Below, in pieces: positions 45,175-54,669 of a stretch of DNA of 64,000 nucleotides. This DNA comes from Oscillatoria sp. FACHB-1406. GTDB taxonomy: Bacteria; Cyanobacteriota; Cyanobacteriia; Cyanobacteriales; Spirulinaceae. The stretch's first letter is position 1. Every line of letters begins with the position of its first letter. The position numbers and the translations under genes were made by a program. A model generated the notes under the pieces. It worked only from the letters and a program-made list of their open reading frames with translations. It was not told the origin of the DNA and searched no databases. The stretch lies in assembly GCF_014698145.1 (NCBI RefSeq), contig NZ_JACJSM010000017.1, positions 1 through 64,000 of the forward strand. Direction: 5' to 3'.

Positions 45175-45744
45175 CTAATCAAGGCATTCCAGATAATTAA
45201 AGTTAACCCACCCTTCTTTGCCATTTACCCGGGAATTTGGGCCGCGTATCACGCGAACGTAGACCCACGTATCCCCAGACCCTCGGAGATAACGTACTAT
45301 GTTATCATTGTCCAACCCAGCTATCGCCTCGCCCCCCGGAGAGCGGCGCAACGCAAGCTGACCGGACTGAAGGTTTGTCACCACGCAGTTTAATTCGGAA
45401 ATACGTTCTGAGGAAGAAGTTGCTACGGGACTCATCTCGACATTGAGAATCACATTTCCATTGGGAGCAAACACTTTGAGGCGATACCTACCATCGTTCG
45501 TGCCAAGCGGTGACATATTGTAGGTGTAGCCGCTATTTTCCCAAATCAAGCTACCTCTCTGGCGAAAAGAAACCTGGGGAATGTAAAGGCAATTGCCCCG
45601 ATCGTCGCATCCTCGGTAAGAAACTTCGCCATCGGCTCCCCCAATCGTAACAGTATAGCCGCCACCTTGATATGTATCTGCTTTGGCAGAAGTGGCGAAC
45701 AATAAGCCAGCCAGTAATGTAGAAATCGCCAAGATTTTTTTCAT
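45175..45744 (-). CDS. Secreted protein with SH3-like C-terminus
   Basis: A 189-residue exported protein. The signal peptide is MKKILAISTLLAGLLFATSA, cleaved before KADTYQ. The middle part has a beta-rich domain with CDDRGNC, and the C-terminal 60 residues form a bacterial SH3-like domain (LRRSPGGEAIAGLDNDN, ending GWVNFNYLECLD). It may bind cell-wall material. Function is unknown. Confidence 0.8.
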   Translation of the reverse strand: MKKILAISTLLAGLLFATSAKADTYQGGGYTVTIGGADGEVSYRGCDDRGNCLYIPQVSFRQRGSLIWENSGYTYNMSPLGTNDGRYRLKVFAPNGNVILNVEMSPVATSSSERISELNCVVTNLQSGQLALRRSPGGEAIAGLDNDNIVRYLRGSGDTWVYVRVIRGPNSRVNGKEGWVNFNYLECLD

Positions 45745-45944
45745 TTCTTGTTTTTGATTCGATCGGAGTCGATCCTACAGTTCCCTATTGAGTGCTAAAA
45801 ACACCACTCGCGTTCCCGTAAGCTCCGTCAGCAAAGCGGAGGCTGAAATACAGGGGCTTTGGGTGATGTTTCGGCGGAGTTTCAGCTTTGAGAGTGATAG
45901 ATCGCTGGAACCCCCTGTAAGTCCCCAGCATCACCAGCTAGTCG

Positions 45945-46661
45945 CTAAAAGGGCAAACCGGGGAAGCCGCCGGGAAGACCGGGAAGATTGAAACCGGGTA
46001 GGCGGGGTAAATTGATATTAGGATATAAGCTTTGTAGGGCTTCTTGAAGTTTGCCTGCGCCGGGAATAGGAATCTGAAAACCGTTAAATAAACTGCCCTG
46101 GAGCAAATTCTCAATATCCGCTTGCGAGAGGTCAAAGAGTTGACTGAAGAAACCGTCGGGGGAAATATCGAGGCGCTTTCCTTGCGCGATCGCGAGTTTT
46201 TCCGAACTGCCGGTTTTATTGACCTGCACCTCTCCTTCCAAAACTTTAACGCTGGATTGACCTTGTTTATCGACTTCTAAAACGTAAACCGTCCCTTGCA
46301 CCGCAACTTCAAAGTTTGCCGCGCAACCGTTAGCCGGACCGCTGGCTAAAAGTAAACCTTCCTTAACTTCGATGCACTGACCGATCGTAATCTTCGAGTT
46401 CGGCCCCATGCGTCCTACCGAACCGTTGTTGAAAGCGAGGGAGGCGCGAGCTTCTTGGGTCGATACGGTTTGCTTGAAGCTCGCCGTATCGTTGACTTTG
46501 GCGGGGTTTTGCTCGATGAATACGCGATCGCTGTCCAATATCTCCTGAATCGTAACGAGATCGATCTGTGCTGAGGCTGGAACTTGAGTCGAAGCGATCG
46601 CGATAACCAAGCCGACGAGCGCGGCCAAAAGAAGGGTTCCCATTCGACGCTGCTTTAACAC
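45945..46661 (-). CDS. Exported FecR-domain protein with LPG-rich tail
   Basis: A 238-residue protein. The signal peptide ends near VPASAQ. A FecR-like beta domain covers residues about 45-165 (SVGRMGPNSKITIGQC, then AVQGTVYVLEV and GEVQVNKTG). The last 25 residues are an unusual LPG-repeat tail (LPGFNLPGLPGGFPGLPF). No sigma factor or TonB receptor is nearby, so signalling as in true FecR is unlikely. Confidence 0.82.
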   Translation of the reverse strand: MLKQRRMGTLLLAALVGLVIAIASTQVPASAQIDLVTIQEILDSDRVFIEQNPAKVNDTASFKQTVSTQEARASLAFNNGSVGRMGPNSKITIGQCIEVKEGLLLASGPANGCAANFEVAVQGTVYVLEVDKQGQSSVKVLEGEVQVNKTGSSEKLAIAQGKRLDISPDGFFSQLFDLSQADIENLLQGSLFNGFQIPIPGAGKLQEALQSLYPNINLPRLPGFNLPGLPGGFPGLPF

Positions 46662-46884
46662 TGCAATAGTCCTTGAATCTACGAAATAGGGTTAGGCATC
46701 GACGAATTGGGGGCGAAAAAGTTCCGCGATCGCCAAAAATCGACCATTTGCCCTCGCTGCCGCCCATTTCAAACTCAAGCTATAATTAATTTCAGTTAAA
46801 ATCGCAAATGTATTGAAATTCATCCCAAACTAAACTAAACTAACTTCACACAAGAAACAAAACCGAAGTCCAAACGTATTAGAA

Positions 46885-47946
46885 ATGAAAAGACCCTTAC
46901 GCTTTCTGGGTTTAGCACTGGCAGGACTGGTAGCAAGCTGGACGGTTGCCGCTTGTTCTAGCGGAGGAACCCAGAACGCCGCCAACAACCCTTCAAAACC
47001 GGGCGGCAAAGAACCCACAAAAATTACCCTCGTCTCTTACGCCGTTACCCAAAGCGCTTACGAAAAAATCGTGCCGCAGTTCGTCAAGCAATGGCAGGAA
47101 AAAACCGGGCAAACCGTCACCGTCGAACAAAGCTACGGCGGTTCCGGTTCCCAAACCCGCGCCGTGATTGACGGACTCGAAGCCGATGTCGTCGCCCTCG
47201 CCCTCGCCCTCGACACCAAAAAGATCGAAAAAGCGGGCTTAATCCAACCGGGATGGGAAACTGAAGCGCCCAACGACGCAATTGTCCATAAATCCGTCGC
47301 CGCCCTCGTCACCCGCGACAGCAAAACCAAAATCGCTAAATGGTCGGATCTCGCCAACGACAACATCAAAACCATCACTGCCAACCCGAAAACTTCCGGC
47401 GGTGCGCGTTGGAACTTCCTCGCGCTGTGGGGTGGGGTAACGCAAGCGGGCGGCAGCGAACAACAAGCACAGGAATTTGTGGAGAAAGTCTTCAAAAATG
47501 TCCCCGTTCTCCCCAAAGATGCGCGAGAAGCGAGTGACGTTTTTTACAAGCAAGGTCAAGGCAACGTCCTGATTAACTACGAAAACGAAGTTCTCCTCGC
47601 TAAGCAAAAAGGCGATCAATCACCTTACTTCGTTCCCACCGACTACAACATTTCCATTGATAGTCCCGTTGCTGTTGTCGATAAAAATGTTGACAAACAT
47701 GGAACCCGCGAAGTTGCTGAAGCTTTTGTGAAGTTTCTGTTTACGCCGGAAGCCCAGCGAGAATTCGCTAAAGTCGGCTTCCGTCCGATTGATGAAACTG
47801 TCGCTAAAGACTTTACCGCCCAATATCCTAAAGTTAATAAACTTTTTACAGTAAAAGATTTAGGCGGTTGGGACGCAATTCAAAAGAAATTTTTTGACGA
47901 TGGAGCGACCTTCGACAAAATTCTTGCTAAAACGGGTAAATCTTAA
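46885..47946 (+). CDS. sbpA: Sulfate ABC transporter substrate-binding lipoprotein
   Basis: A 353-residue periplasmic sulfate-binding protein. The lipoprotein signal ends in WTVAACSSGG. The SBP fold is evident: SYAVTQSAYEKIVPQF, YGGSGSQTRAVIDGLEADVV and NPKTSGGARWNFLALWGG are typical of SbpA/CysP. It is the first gene of a sulfate uptake locus with NIL protein, cysT and cysW downstream. Confidence 0.95.
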   Translation: MKRPLRFLGLALAGLVASWTVAACSSGGTQNAANNPSKPGGKEPTKITLVSYAVTQSAYEKIVPQFVKQWQEKTGQTVTVEQSYGGSGSQTRAVIDGLEADVVALALALDTKKIEKAGLIQPGWETEAPNDAIVHKSVAALVTRDSKTKIAKWSDLANDNIKTITANPKTSGGARWNFLALWGGVTQAGGSEQQAQEFVEKVFKNVPVLPKDAREASDVFYKQGQGNVLINYENEVLLAKQKGDQSPYFVPTDYNISIDSPVAVVDKNVDKHGTREVAEAFVKFLFTPEAQREFAKVGFRPIDETVAKDFTAQYPKVNKLFTVKDLGGWDAIQKKFFDDGATFDKILAKTGKS

Positions 47947-47991
47947 TACTGTTGAGGCGTTTTATAACTGACCCTCTTTTTGGAGCTAACC

Positions 47992-48294
47992 ATGAATAAT
48001 CCCACAGTCCTTAAGCTAGATGAGTCGGGAAATAATCGCCCGACGCAAGCAAGAATTCGCATTCGAGTTCCTAAAAAATATCATCGAGAAGCAGTTCTTT
48101 CTCAGCTGGTTTTACACCACGGTTTAGAAGTCAATATCCTCAGCGCTATTTTAGGTGGTAATGGGGAAGGAGATGGCTGGTTCGATCTTCAGCTTTTTGG
48201 AACCTCGCAACAAATCGACGATGCGCTAATCGAGCTAACCGAACGCGATATTCAAATTCTCGACAGCGTTGGGACAAACCAAGATGGTTGGTAA
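47992..48294 (+). CDS. NIL-domain protein in the sulfate locus
   Basis: A 100-residue protein with a GGAG ribosome-binding site at 47982-47985. The core (KKYHREAVLSQLVLHHGLEV, then DGWFDLQLFGTSQQIDDALI) is a NIL domain, the ACT-like ligand-sensing fold found at the C-terminus of MetN-type ATPases. It stands free between the binding protein and the permease, 14 bp before cysT, which suggests a regulator or accessory of sulfate transport. This is inferred from context. Confidence 0.85.
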   Translation: MNNPTVLKLDESGNNRPTQARIRIRVPKKYHREAVLSQLVLHHGLEVNILSAILGGNGEGDGWFDLQLFGTSQQIDDALIELTERDIQILDSVGTNQDGW

Positions 48295-48308
48295 TTAAAA
48301 CAATAAAA

Positions 48309-49169
48309 ATGACGCTCGAATCTTCTCAATTACAGTCCTACCCATCGAACTCGCTGCGCGATCGCTTTTCGGGTATTTCTCTGCCTTGGACGGTTACAAT
48401 TTCCTACCTCGTCCTGCTTCTCCTACTGCCCGCAGCAGCATTAATTACTAAATCGATCGCGCTTGGAATTCCTGAATTTTGGCGCGTTGCTACCAGTCCG
48501 ATTGCCCTCTCAGCATACAATGTTACGTTTGTAACGGCGCTACTTGCTGGAGCGATTAACGGTATTATGGGCAGTTTAATTGCTTGGGTTTTCGTTCGCT
48601 ATTCTTTCCCAGGGCGAAAAGTTCTAGATGCTGCGATCGATTTGCCTTTTGCCCTACCAACTTCTGTCGCAGGCTTAGTATTAGCAACTGTCTACAGCGA
48701 TAAAGGCTGGCTCGGTCAACTGTTTGTCCCCTTCGGCATCAAAATTGCCTTTACTCGTTTGGGCGTTTTTGTGGCTATGCTGTTTATTTCTTTACCTTTT
48801 GTGGTGAGAACGCTGCAACCCGTTTTACAAGAGATGGAAAAGGAACTCGAAGAAGCAGCTTGGTCTTTAGGGGCTTCCCAATGGCAAACGTTTACTAAAG
48901 TTTTAATGCCGCCTTTAATTCCCCCAGTTTTGACAGGAGTTGCATTGGGATTTTCGCGAGCGGTGGGCGAATATGGCTCTGTTGTTATTGTTGCTTCTAA
49001 CATTCCTTTCCAGGATTTAATTGCGCCGGTTTTAGTGTTCCAACGGTTAGAACAGTACGATTATGTCGGAGCAACCGTCATCGGAACGGTATTGCTATTC
49101 GCTTCTCTAGTTTTGCTGCTAGCGATTAACTTATTACAACAGTGGGGTCGTCGCTATGCAGTCCGATAA
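48309..49169 (+). CDS. cysT: Sulfate ABC transporter permease CysT
   Basis: A 286-residue inner-membrane subunit with six membrane spans. The EAA loop is EEAAWSLGASQWQTFTKVLM, and FSRAVGEYGSVVIVASN is typical of CysT. MTLESSQ at 48309 is the chosen start; an overlapping start at 48288 is less likely. It overlaps cysW by 14 bp. Confidence 0.95.
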   Translation: MTLESSQLQSYPSNSLRDRFSGISLPWTVTISYLVLLLLLPAAALITKSIALGIPEFWRVATSPIALSAYNVTFVTALLAGAINGIMGSLIAWVFVRYSFPGRKVLDAAIDLPFALPTSVAGLVLATVYSDKGWLGQLFVPFGIKIAFTRLGVFVAMLFISLPFVVRTLQPVLQEMEKELEEAAWSLGASQWQTFTKVLMPPLIPPVLTGVALGFSRAVGEYGSVVIVASNIPFQDLIAPVLVFQRLEQYDYVGATVIGTVLLFASLVLLLAINLLQQWGRRYAVR

Positions 49170-49968
49170 GTTGCCTCGGTTTCTTTTAATTGGTACAGCA
49201 ATTCTTTACCTTGCGCTCTTGCTAATTGTTCCTGCTTGTGCTGTCGTTTACGAAGCTTTACATAAAGGGGTAGGAGCATTTCTCGAGGCGGTTAGAATTA
49301 CTGGATTTGCTGAAGCAATTAAACTGACCATTATTGTCACCGCGATCGCTGTTCCTTTGAATACAGTTTTTGGGTTGTGCGCGGCGTGGGTTATTGCTCG
49401 CAATCAGTTTCGCGGGCGCGCCTTACTGATGAGTATTATCGACTTACCGTTTTCTATTTCTCCGGTTGTCGCGGGGTTAATGCTGGTTCTTTTATACGGA
49501 CGTAATGGCTGGTTTGGCGGTTTAGTCGAAACGATCGGAATTAAAGTAATTTTTGCTCTGCCTGGAATGGTGCTAGCAACAATCTTTGTTACTCTTCCGT
49601 TTGTCGCGCGAGAAGTGATTCCAGTATTAGAAGAAATCGGCTCGGAACAAGAAGAAGCTGCGCGAACTTTAGGCGCGAGCGATTGGCAAATTTTCTGGAG
49701 AGTGACGCTACCTAGTATTCGCTGGGGTTTGCTTTACGGTTTGTTATTAACGAATGCGCGGGCGATGGGTGAATTTGGAGCCGTGGCGGTCGTTTCCGGA
49801 AGTATTTTAGGGAAGACAGCAACGCTCCCGATTTTCGTCGAACTTGCCTACAAAAACTATCATACGGAAGCGGCATTTAGTGCGGCACTTTTGCTGGGTT
49901 TGCTAGCAGGTTTTACACTTCTTGTTAAGGAAATTCTCGAACGTCGCGTTCAAAGGAAAGCCGATTAA
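49156..49968 (+). CDS. cysW: Sulfate ABC transporter permease CysW
   Basis: A 270-residue second permease. The EAA loop is EEAARTLGASDWQIFWRVTL, and NARAMGEFGAVAVVSGSI marks CysW. It pairs with CysT as the channel of the sulfate transporter, and the overlap with cysT implies coupled translation. A 249-bp gap then separates it from cysA. Confidence 0.95.
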   Translation: MQSDKLPRFLLIGTAILYLALLLIVPACAVVYEALHKGVGAFLEAVRITGFAEAIKLTIIVTAIAVPLNTVFGLCAAWVIARNQFRGRALLMSIIDLPFSISPVVAGLMLVLLYGRNGWFGGLVETIGIKVIFALPGMVLATIFVTLPFVAREVIPVLEEIGSEQEEAARTLGASDWQIFWRVTLPSIRWGLLYGLLLTNARAMGEFGAVAVVSGSILGKTATLPIFVELAYKNYHTEAAFSAALLLGLLAGFTLLVKEILERRVQRKAD

Positions 49969-50090
49969 TAATGAATAGTGAATAATGAATGATTTTAGTT
50001 TAAGACGACTGGGCTGAGATGCGAATAAAAAGTTTTATAGCGCTACTTACTTTTAAATATACGTTTCTTAACCCACAAAAGTCTTAGCTG

Positions 50091-50105
50091 GTGGGCGCTG
50101 CCCAC
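50091..50105. repeat. GTGGGC/GCCCAC hairpin in the cysW-cysA gap
   Basis: GTGGGC, GCT loop, GCCCAC, then TCTACC. It is a small member of the GTGGGC-type dispersed repeats. It lies within the 249-bp gap that separates cysA from the rest of the operon and that also has AT-rich repeats. Confidence 0.6.
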
Positions 50106-50217
50106 TCTACCTAACTAGGCTGAGGTGCAAATAAAAAGTTTTACCTTTTGATTCAAGCTTGTTGCTACGCCTCACTACCTCTACTCCCTCATTTTGAATT
50201 TTGGATTGTGAATTCCC

Positions 50218-51225
50218 ATGAGTATTATTGTCGATCGCGTTTCTAAAAATTTCGGTTCCTTCCAAGCCCTAGATAACGTCAGCTTAAAGGTTAAAGAAGG
50301 AAGCCTAGTCGCCCTACTCGGGCCGTCGGGTTCGGGCAAATCTACCTTACTGCGCGCGATCGCGGGACTAGAAAGCCCCGATCGCGGTACTATCCTCATC
50401 AACGGTCGCGATACCAACGGTCTCGACGTGCGGCGGCGCAACATCGGCTTTGTCTTCCAACACTACGCCCTGTTCAAGCACCTCACCGTGCGCCAAAATA
50501 TCGCCTTTGGTTTGGAAATTCATAAAAAAACAGGCCCCTACGTCAAGCAGCGAGTTGAAGAACTGCTCGAACTGATTCAATTGCAAGGACTCGGCAATCG
50601 TTACCCCGCTCAACTCTCCGGCGGACAGCGGCAGCGCGTCGCCCTCGCCCGCGCCCTCGCCGTCCAACCCCAAGTCTTGCTTCTTGACGAACCTTTCGGC
50701 GCGCTCGATGCCAAAGTTCGTAAAGAATTGCGCGCTTGGTTGCGGAAACTCCACGATGAAGTCCACGTCACCAGCGTTTTTGTCACCCACGACCAAGAAG
50801 AAGCGATGGAAGTTGCAGACGAACTGGTAGTGATGAATAAAGGGCGTATCGAACAAGTCGGAACTCCCGCCGAAATTTACGAAAATCCTGCTACGCCGTT
50901 TGTGATGAGTTTTGTAGGCGAAGTGAACGTGCTACCGGGAACTGCGAGTTTGTTTGACGGGCGAGATTTACCGAAGAACGGCGAGCGCGCTTTTGTCCGC
51001 CCCCACGAGTTCGAGCTTCAATTGGACAACGACGGACAAAGCACCAAAGCTGTTGTCAAACGTATCGTTCATTTAGGGTGGGAAATTCAAGTCGAACTCG
51101 AGCTTCCCGATAGCTTAAACGCGATCGCGCATTTAAGTCGAGAACGATTCGCCCACCTCGATTTAGAACCCGGACAGTTTGTATTTGTCAAGCCCCGACG
51201 CACCAAGTTTTTCGCCGCCGCTTAA
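50218..51225 (+). CDS. cysA: Sulfate ABC transporter ATP-binding protein
   Basis: A 335-residue ATPase. Walker A is GPSGSGKST, the signature is [16 protein letters not shown], Walker B is [11 protein letters not shown] and the switch is [16 protein letters not shown]-like regulatory domain ends the protein. It drives sulfate uptake by CysT/CysW. It is convergent with the histidine kinase gene and overlaps its 3' end by 4 bp, so no classical terminator fits between them. Confidence 0.96.
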   Translation: MSIIVDRVSKNFGSFQALDNVSLKVKEGSLVALLGPSGSGKSTLLRAIAGLESPDRGTILINGRDTNGLDVRRRNIGFVFQHYALFKHLTVRQNIAFGLEIHKKTGPYVKQRVEELLELIQLQGLGNRYPAQLSGGQRQRVALARALAVQPQVLLLDEPFGALDAKVRKELRAWLRKLHDEVHVTSVFVTHDQEEAMEVADELVVMNKGRIEQVGTPAEIYENPATPFVMSFVGEVNVLPGTASLFDGRDLPKNGERAFVRPHEFELQLDNDGQSTKAVVKRIVHLGWEIQVELELPDSLNAIAHLSRERFAHLDLEPGQFVFVKPRRTKFFAAA

Positions 51226-53294
51226 GGGCTAAACCGGGGAATTTCAATCGAAAATGCGGCTCCCTTTCCGGGACTCGATTCGCAGTATAACTTACCTCGA
51301 TGAAAGTCCCGAACGATGCGATCGCTAATCGACAATCCCAAGCCCGTCCCTTTTCCCACGCTTTTAGTCGTGAAAAAGGGATTAAATAACTGTTGTTTGA
51401 TCTCTTCAGGAATGCCAATTCCATTATCGGCAATCCGAATTTTAAAAATATCTGTTTCAACTTGTGTTTGAATCCAGATCTTAGGAGTATCTTTCAGCTT
51501 TTTCTCCAACCAAGCTTCTTCTAAAGCATCGATCGCGTTGCTCAAAATATTCATGAAAACTTGATTGAGTTGACCGGCATTGCATTTAAGAAAATGGCAC
51601 TCATCATAACGTTCAATAATCTGAATCTTAGGTCTTTCGCCCTGCTCTTTTAAGCGATGTTTCAAAAGCGCTAGCGTACTTTTAATACCGCTGCAAACAT
51701 CAACATCCTTCATGGAGTTTTCATCTTTTCTCGCAAAATTACGCATCGAACTTACAATTTCTTGGATGCGGGTAACTCCACTTTCCATCGATTTTAAGAT
51801 TTTAGGAAAATCTTGACGAATATAGTCGAGTTCGAGATTAATGATTTCTTCTTGAATTTCCGATTCTGGCTGAGGATAGTGCTGTTGATATAGCGAAATC
51901 AAGGTTAATAGATGCTGACTGTATTCAATCGCATAATTAATGTTGCCATCAATGAAATTGATAGGATTATTAATTTCGTGAGCAATTCCGGCAACTAATT
52001 GTCCGAGACCTGACATTTTTTCGCTGTGAATGAGTTGCAGTTGTGCTTCCTGAAGTTTCTGGAGACTGGCTTCGAGTTCGTCTTTTTGCTGTTTTAATAA
52101 GCCTTCTGAAACCGTTAAAGCTTGAAGCAATCGATCTTGTTGGACGGAACGTTCTAGGGACATGACGAGATAAAGCGTCAGAAGACTCGTACCGAATAAG
52201 CCAAGTCCTAAAACGCCCAAGGTTCGCCAAGGCGTTTCGTTAAAGTCAGCAGTGGGAATAACTAATAGCGACCATTCTTGCCCTTGTAAGTTAACCGTTC
52301 GCAGGCAATTGCTCGTATTTTTGCCGTAAGGACAGGCAATGCTAAAAGGCAATCCGGGTGAGGGACCTATTCGCTTTGGGCTTACGTCGGGATTAATAAT
52401 GAAGCTCTGCGTTGTGGCATCGTAAGCGATGAGGAAAAGATCGCGCGGCGTATTGAGTCCTTTTTGGAGCGCGGATTCTAAGCGATCGACCGACATTTCA
52501 TAAAGGTACAAATCCAAAGATTCAGGATTGAATTCTTTTAGGGAAGCCTTGACAATTTCAGCGATTTGAATGGCAACAAAAGAAACGCCAATGAAGTCTT
52601 CGCGGCGTTTTTCCATGTTCTCTAACGGCGCATTGTAGCGGTAAATCGGCGAATAGAGAACAAACCCCAAGCCGTTGCCAGCTTCTAGGGGCAAGCGATG
52701 GGTTGCTGAAACCGTAGCCGTATCGCGGGCGCGCGCGATTGTAACTGAATTTTGCAACTGAGAAGCGCGATCGTATTGCAGGACACTTTGAAGTTTATCA
52801 GAGGGTTCGAGGTAGGTGGTTGGAAAGTATTCCGCGCGCTCCCGTGCGGGAACGATCGCGCTAGGATCGGAAGGATTATATTCCCAGATGTTACGCCCCC
52901 ATTTGCGTTCGTAGTTGGCGCGATCGCCCGCCAAAATTCGAGGAGCAAAGCCTACACTCAAAATTTCTGAAGAATCGAACAGGATCGCTCGGGAAAAACG
53001 AGCGAATTCATCCTGTGAAATATTCTCCGAGGCTTCGTAAAATCCTGCTAAGGCTCTGGCAATTTTTACGGAATTATCGAGGTGGCGTTGAAAAGTTAGA
53101 GCGAGGGTGTCGGCACTGCGGGCGTATTTATCGAGATTTTTTGCTTTTTCCCAACGGTATATGGTGTAGGCAGCACCGCAAGATGAAAAAATACCTAAAA
53201 ATAGAACTAACCAAACCGGAAAATAACGCAGTACCTTAGACCTGCGTTGCGGTGTGAGAAAAGCAGTAGGAAGCTTTAAGACTGCGATCGCCAC
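51222..53294 (-). CDS. CHASE-domain sensor histidine kinase
   Basis: A 690-residue membrane sensor. The first membrane segment is at about residues 25-45 ([20 protein letters not shown]). A periplasmic CHASE domain follows to about residue 340 ([18 protein letters not shown]), then a second span ([19 protein letters not shown]), a coiled coil and a His-kinase core. The phospho-accepting histidine lies in [19 protein letters not shown]-binding boxes are [22 protein letters not shown] and GTGLGLSI. There is no receiver domain. The partner is not evident; the receiver gene at 55957 is 2.7 kb away on the other strand. Confidence 0.93.
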   Translation of the reverse strand: MAIAVLKLPTAFLTPQRRSKVLRYFPVWLVLFLGIFSSCGAAYTIYRWEKAKNLDKYARSADTLALTFQRHLDNSVKIARALAGFYEASENISQDEFARFSRAILFDSSEILSVGFAPRILAGDRANYERKWGRNIWEYNPSDPSAIVPARERAEYFPTTYLEPSDKLQSVLQYDRASQLQNSVTIARARDTATVSATHRLPLEAGNGLGFVLYSPIYRYNAPLENMEKRREDFIGVSFVAIQIAEIVKASLKEFNPESLDLYLYEMSVDRLESALQKGLNTPRDLFLIAYDATTQSFIINPDVSPKRIGPSPGLPFSIACPYGKNTSNCLRTVNLQGQEWSLLVIPTADFNETPWRTLGVLGLGLFGTSLLTLYLVMSLERSVQQDRLLQALTVSEGLLKQQKDELEASLQKLQEAQLQLIHSEKMSGLGQLVAGIAHEINNPINFIDGNINYAIEYSQHLLTLISLYQQHYPQPESEIQEEIINLELDYIRQDFPKILKSMESGVTRIQEIVSSMRNFARKDENSMKDVDVCSGIKSTLALLKHRLKEQGERPKIQIIERYDECHFLKCNAGQLNQVFMNILSNAIDALEEAWLEKKLKDTPKIWIQTQVETDIFKIRIADNGIGIPEEIKQQLFNPFFTTKSVGKGTGLGLSISDRIVRDFHRGKLYCESSPGKGAAFSIEIPRFSP

Positions 53295-53513
53295 TTTTCC
53301 GTTCCTTCGGGTTGAGAGTTATACCTCCAGTCGGGCTTAGTATAGATCTTTCTCCTATCAATTCGCTCTTTCATCTCAATTTCGCTCCAAACTCTAAAGA
53401 TGCTTAAAGTCGCGCTGGGCTTTTTAGAGTGGCGAGGCCTGATGCGACTCCTATATCTATCTTACTGATAATCAGTTTTACCGATGAGCATTGAAACAAG
53501 AGAATCTCAAGAT

Positions 53514-54266
53514 TTAATGCAAGGCTGATATTTCGCAATTCGTCCTATTTAAAGAAATATGGTGCCAAAATCGAACGATTTGCCTGCCCACTTCGGAAGG
53601 GTAAAGGTAATGAAAAAAGTGAGGTCCTTCGGAACACATCCAAAGTTCGTCTCCCGGTTGCAGCCAAGCACGCCATTTTTCTAGTACATTAGCATTAACA
53701 ATAATGTCATCTGCGCTCCCACAAACCAGCAAAGGAACGTCAACGCCGCCCGGAGTTATGCGATCGCGTCGATAAAGCGAGTGAGGAGATAGGGAGTGCA
53801 ACAAGTCTTTTTCCAAGATTTCAATTAAGCACTTTGTCGTGCGGTAATTTTGTTCTCCAAATAGGTAGCGAACTATCTGGGCGAGAATCGCGACGCGATC
53901 GCACGGTAGTTGCGCGCACAAGGTATAGTAATGCGCTTGCCAGTCGATTTCTGGATGCGCGCCTACCCCTAATAAGGTTAGCGATCGCACTCGTTCGGGA
54001 TGTTCGCGGGCGTACAGTAAACCCAGCAATCCCGCTGTCCCGTGTCCGATGAGATGTAGGGGGCGATCGCACTGTTTGAGATAGTCGTGTAGCAGAACGG
54101 ATGCGATCTTCAGAGAACTCGCTTCATCCGGACTCTGGCTATATTCCCAGCGCGCAATAGCAGCACGAGCGAATAAATAGCGCAGTAACGGAGCCTCAAA
54201 CGGTTGAAAGCTTTCGCTCGTGTTTAACCACAAAGCCGTCGGATACTTGCTCATTCCCTTCCTCAT
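53514..54266 (-). CDS. Alpha/beta hydrolase-fold protein, canonical serine not seen
   Basis: A 250-residue protein with GGAGGG at 54273-54278 as ribosome-binding site for the ATG at 54266. The nucleophile elbow region is HLIGHGTAGLLGLLYA, where GxSxG would have serine and this has glycine followed by threonine. The acid candidate is CGSADDIIV and the histidine is GPHFFHYL. It lies divergent from isiA. In other cyanobacteria isiC next to isiAB encodes a similar protein, so a link to iron stress is possible. Catalytic competence is doubtful. Confidence 0.8.
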   Translation of the reverse strand: MRKGMSKYPTALWLNTSESFQPFEAPLLRYLFARAAIARWEYSQSPDEASSLKIASVLLHDYLKQCDRPLHLIGHGTAGLLGLLYAREHPERVRSLTLLGVGAHPEIDWQAHYYTLCAQLPCDRVAILAQIVRYLFGEQNYRTTKCLIEILEKDLLHSLSPHSLYRRDRITPGGVDVPLLVCGSADDIIVNANVLEKWRAWLQPGDELWMCSEGPHFFHYLYPSEVGRQIVRFWHHISLNRTNCEISALH

Positions 54267-54508
54267 TCAAAGCCCTCCTAGCTTCTTCTTCTTGGCATTC
54301 CAATACAGGACTGAGGCGCGCGAGTCAAAAACCCGATAACTCCGTGCCAAGTCCAGGCATCGTCTTCACCTTAAACTTATTGATATTTAAAGTCAAGTAT
54401 TTATTTCAAAGACTGACTCCTCAAGACCGGCTCTCTCTACTGCTTCCATTGCTTATATTTGCTAAAGTCCCTATTTTAAAGGAGTTTTAGCTCTCAGATT
54501 AGATAAGA

Positions 54509-54524
54509 AAATCTGTACAGATTT
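54509..54524. promoter_or_regulatory. Palindrome in the isiA upstream region
   Basis: AAATCTGTACAGATTT is a perfect 16-bp palindrome centred about 153 bp before the isiA start. It could be a site for a dimeric regulator of isiA or the divergent hydrolase gene. The regulator is unknown. The 403-bp spacer 54267-54669 has no gene. Confidence 0.45.
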
Positions 54525-54590
54525 CGCGATAACACAATTCTTATTGATACTAAGATGCAATTAAGCTCAAATAGAATTACACTGTTTTGC

Positions 54591-54609
54591 AAGTAATTGA
54601 GAATTACTT
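54591..54609. promoter_or_regulatory. 19-bp inverted repeat upstream of isiA, possible FurA box
   Basis: AAGTAATT-GAG-AATTACTT at 60 bp before the isiA start codon. Its length and AT-rich dyad fit a Fur-type operator, and isiA is FurA-repressed in studied cyanobacteria, but it does not match the classical GATAATGATAATCATTATC well. Confidence 0.45.
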
Positions 54610-54669
54610 CTAATAAGCAAGGAAGCCTTGCTCTCAGACACAATCTCACAACACACTAGAGGATGCGTT

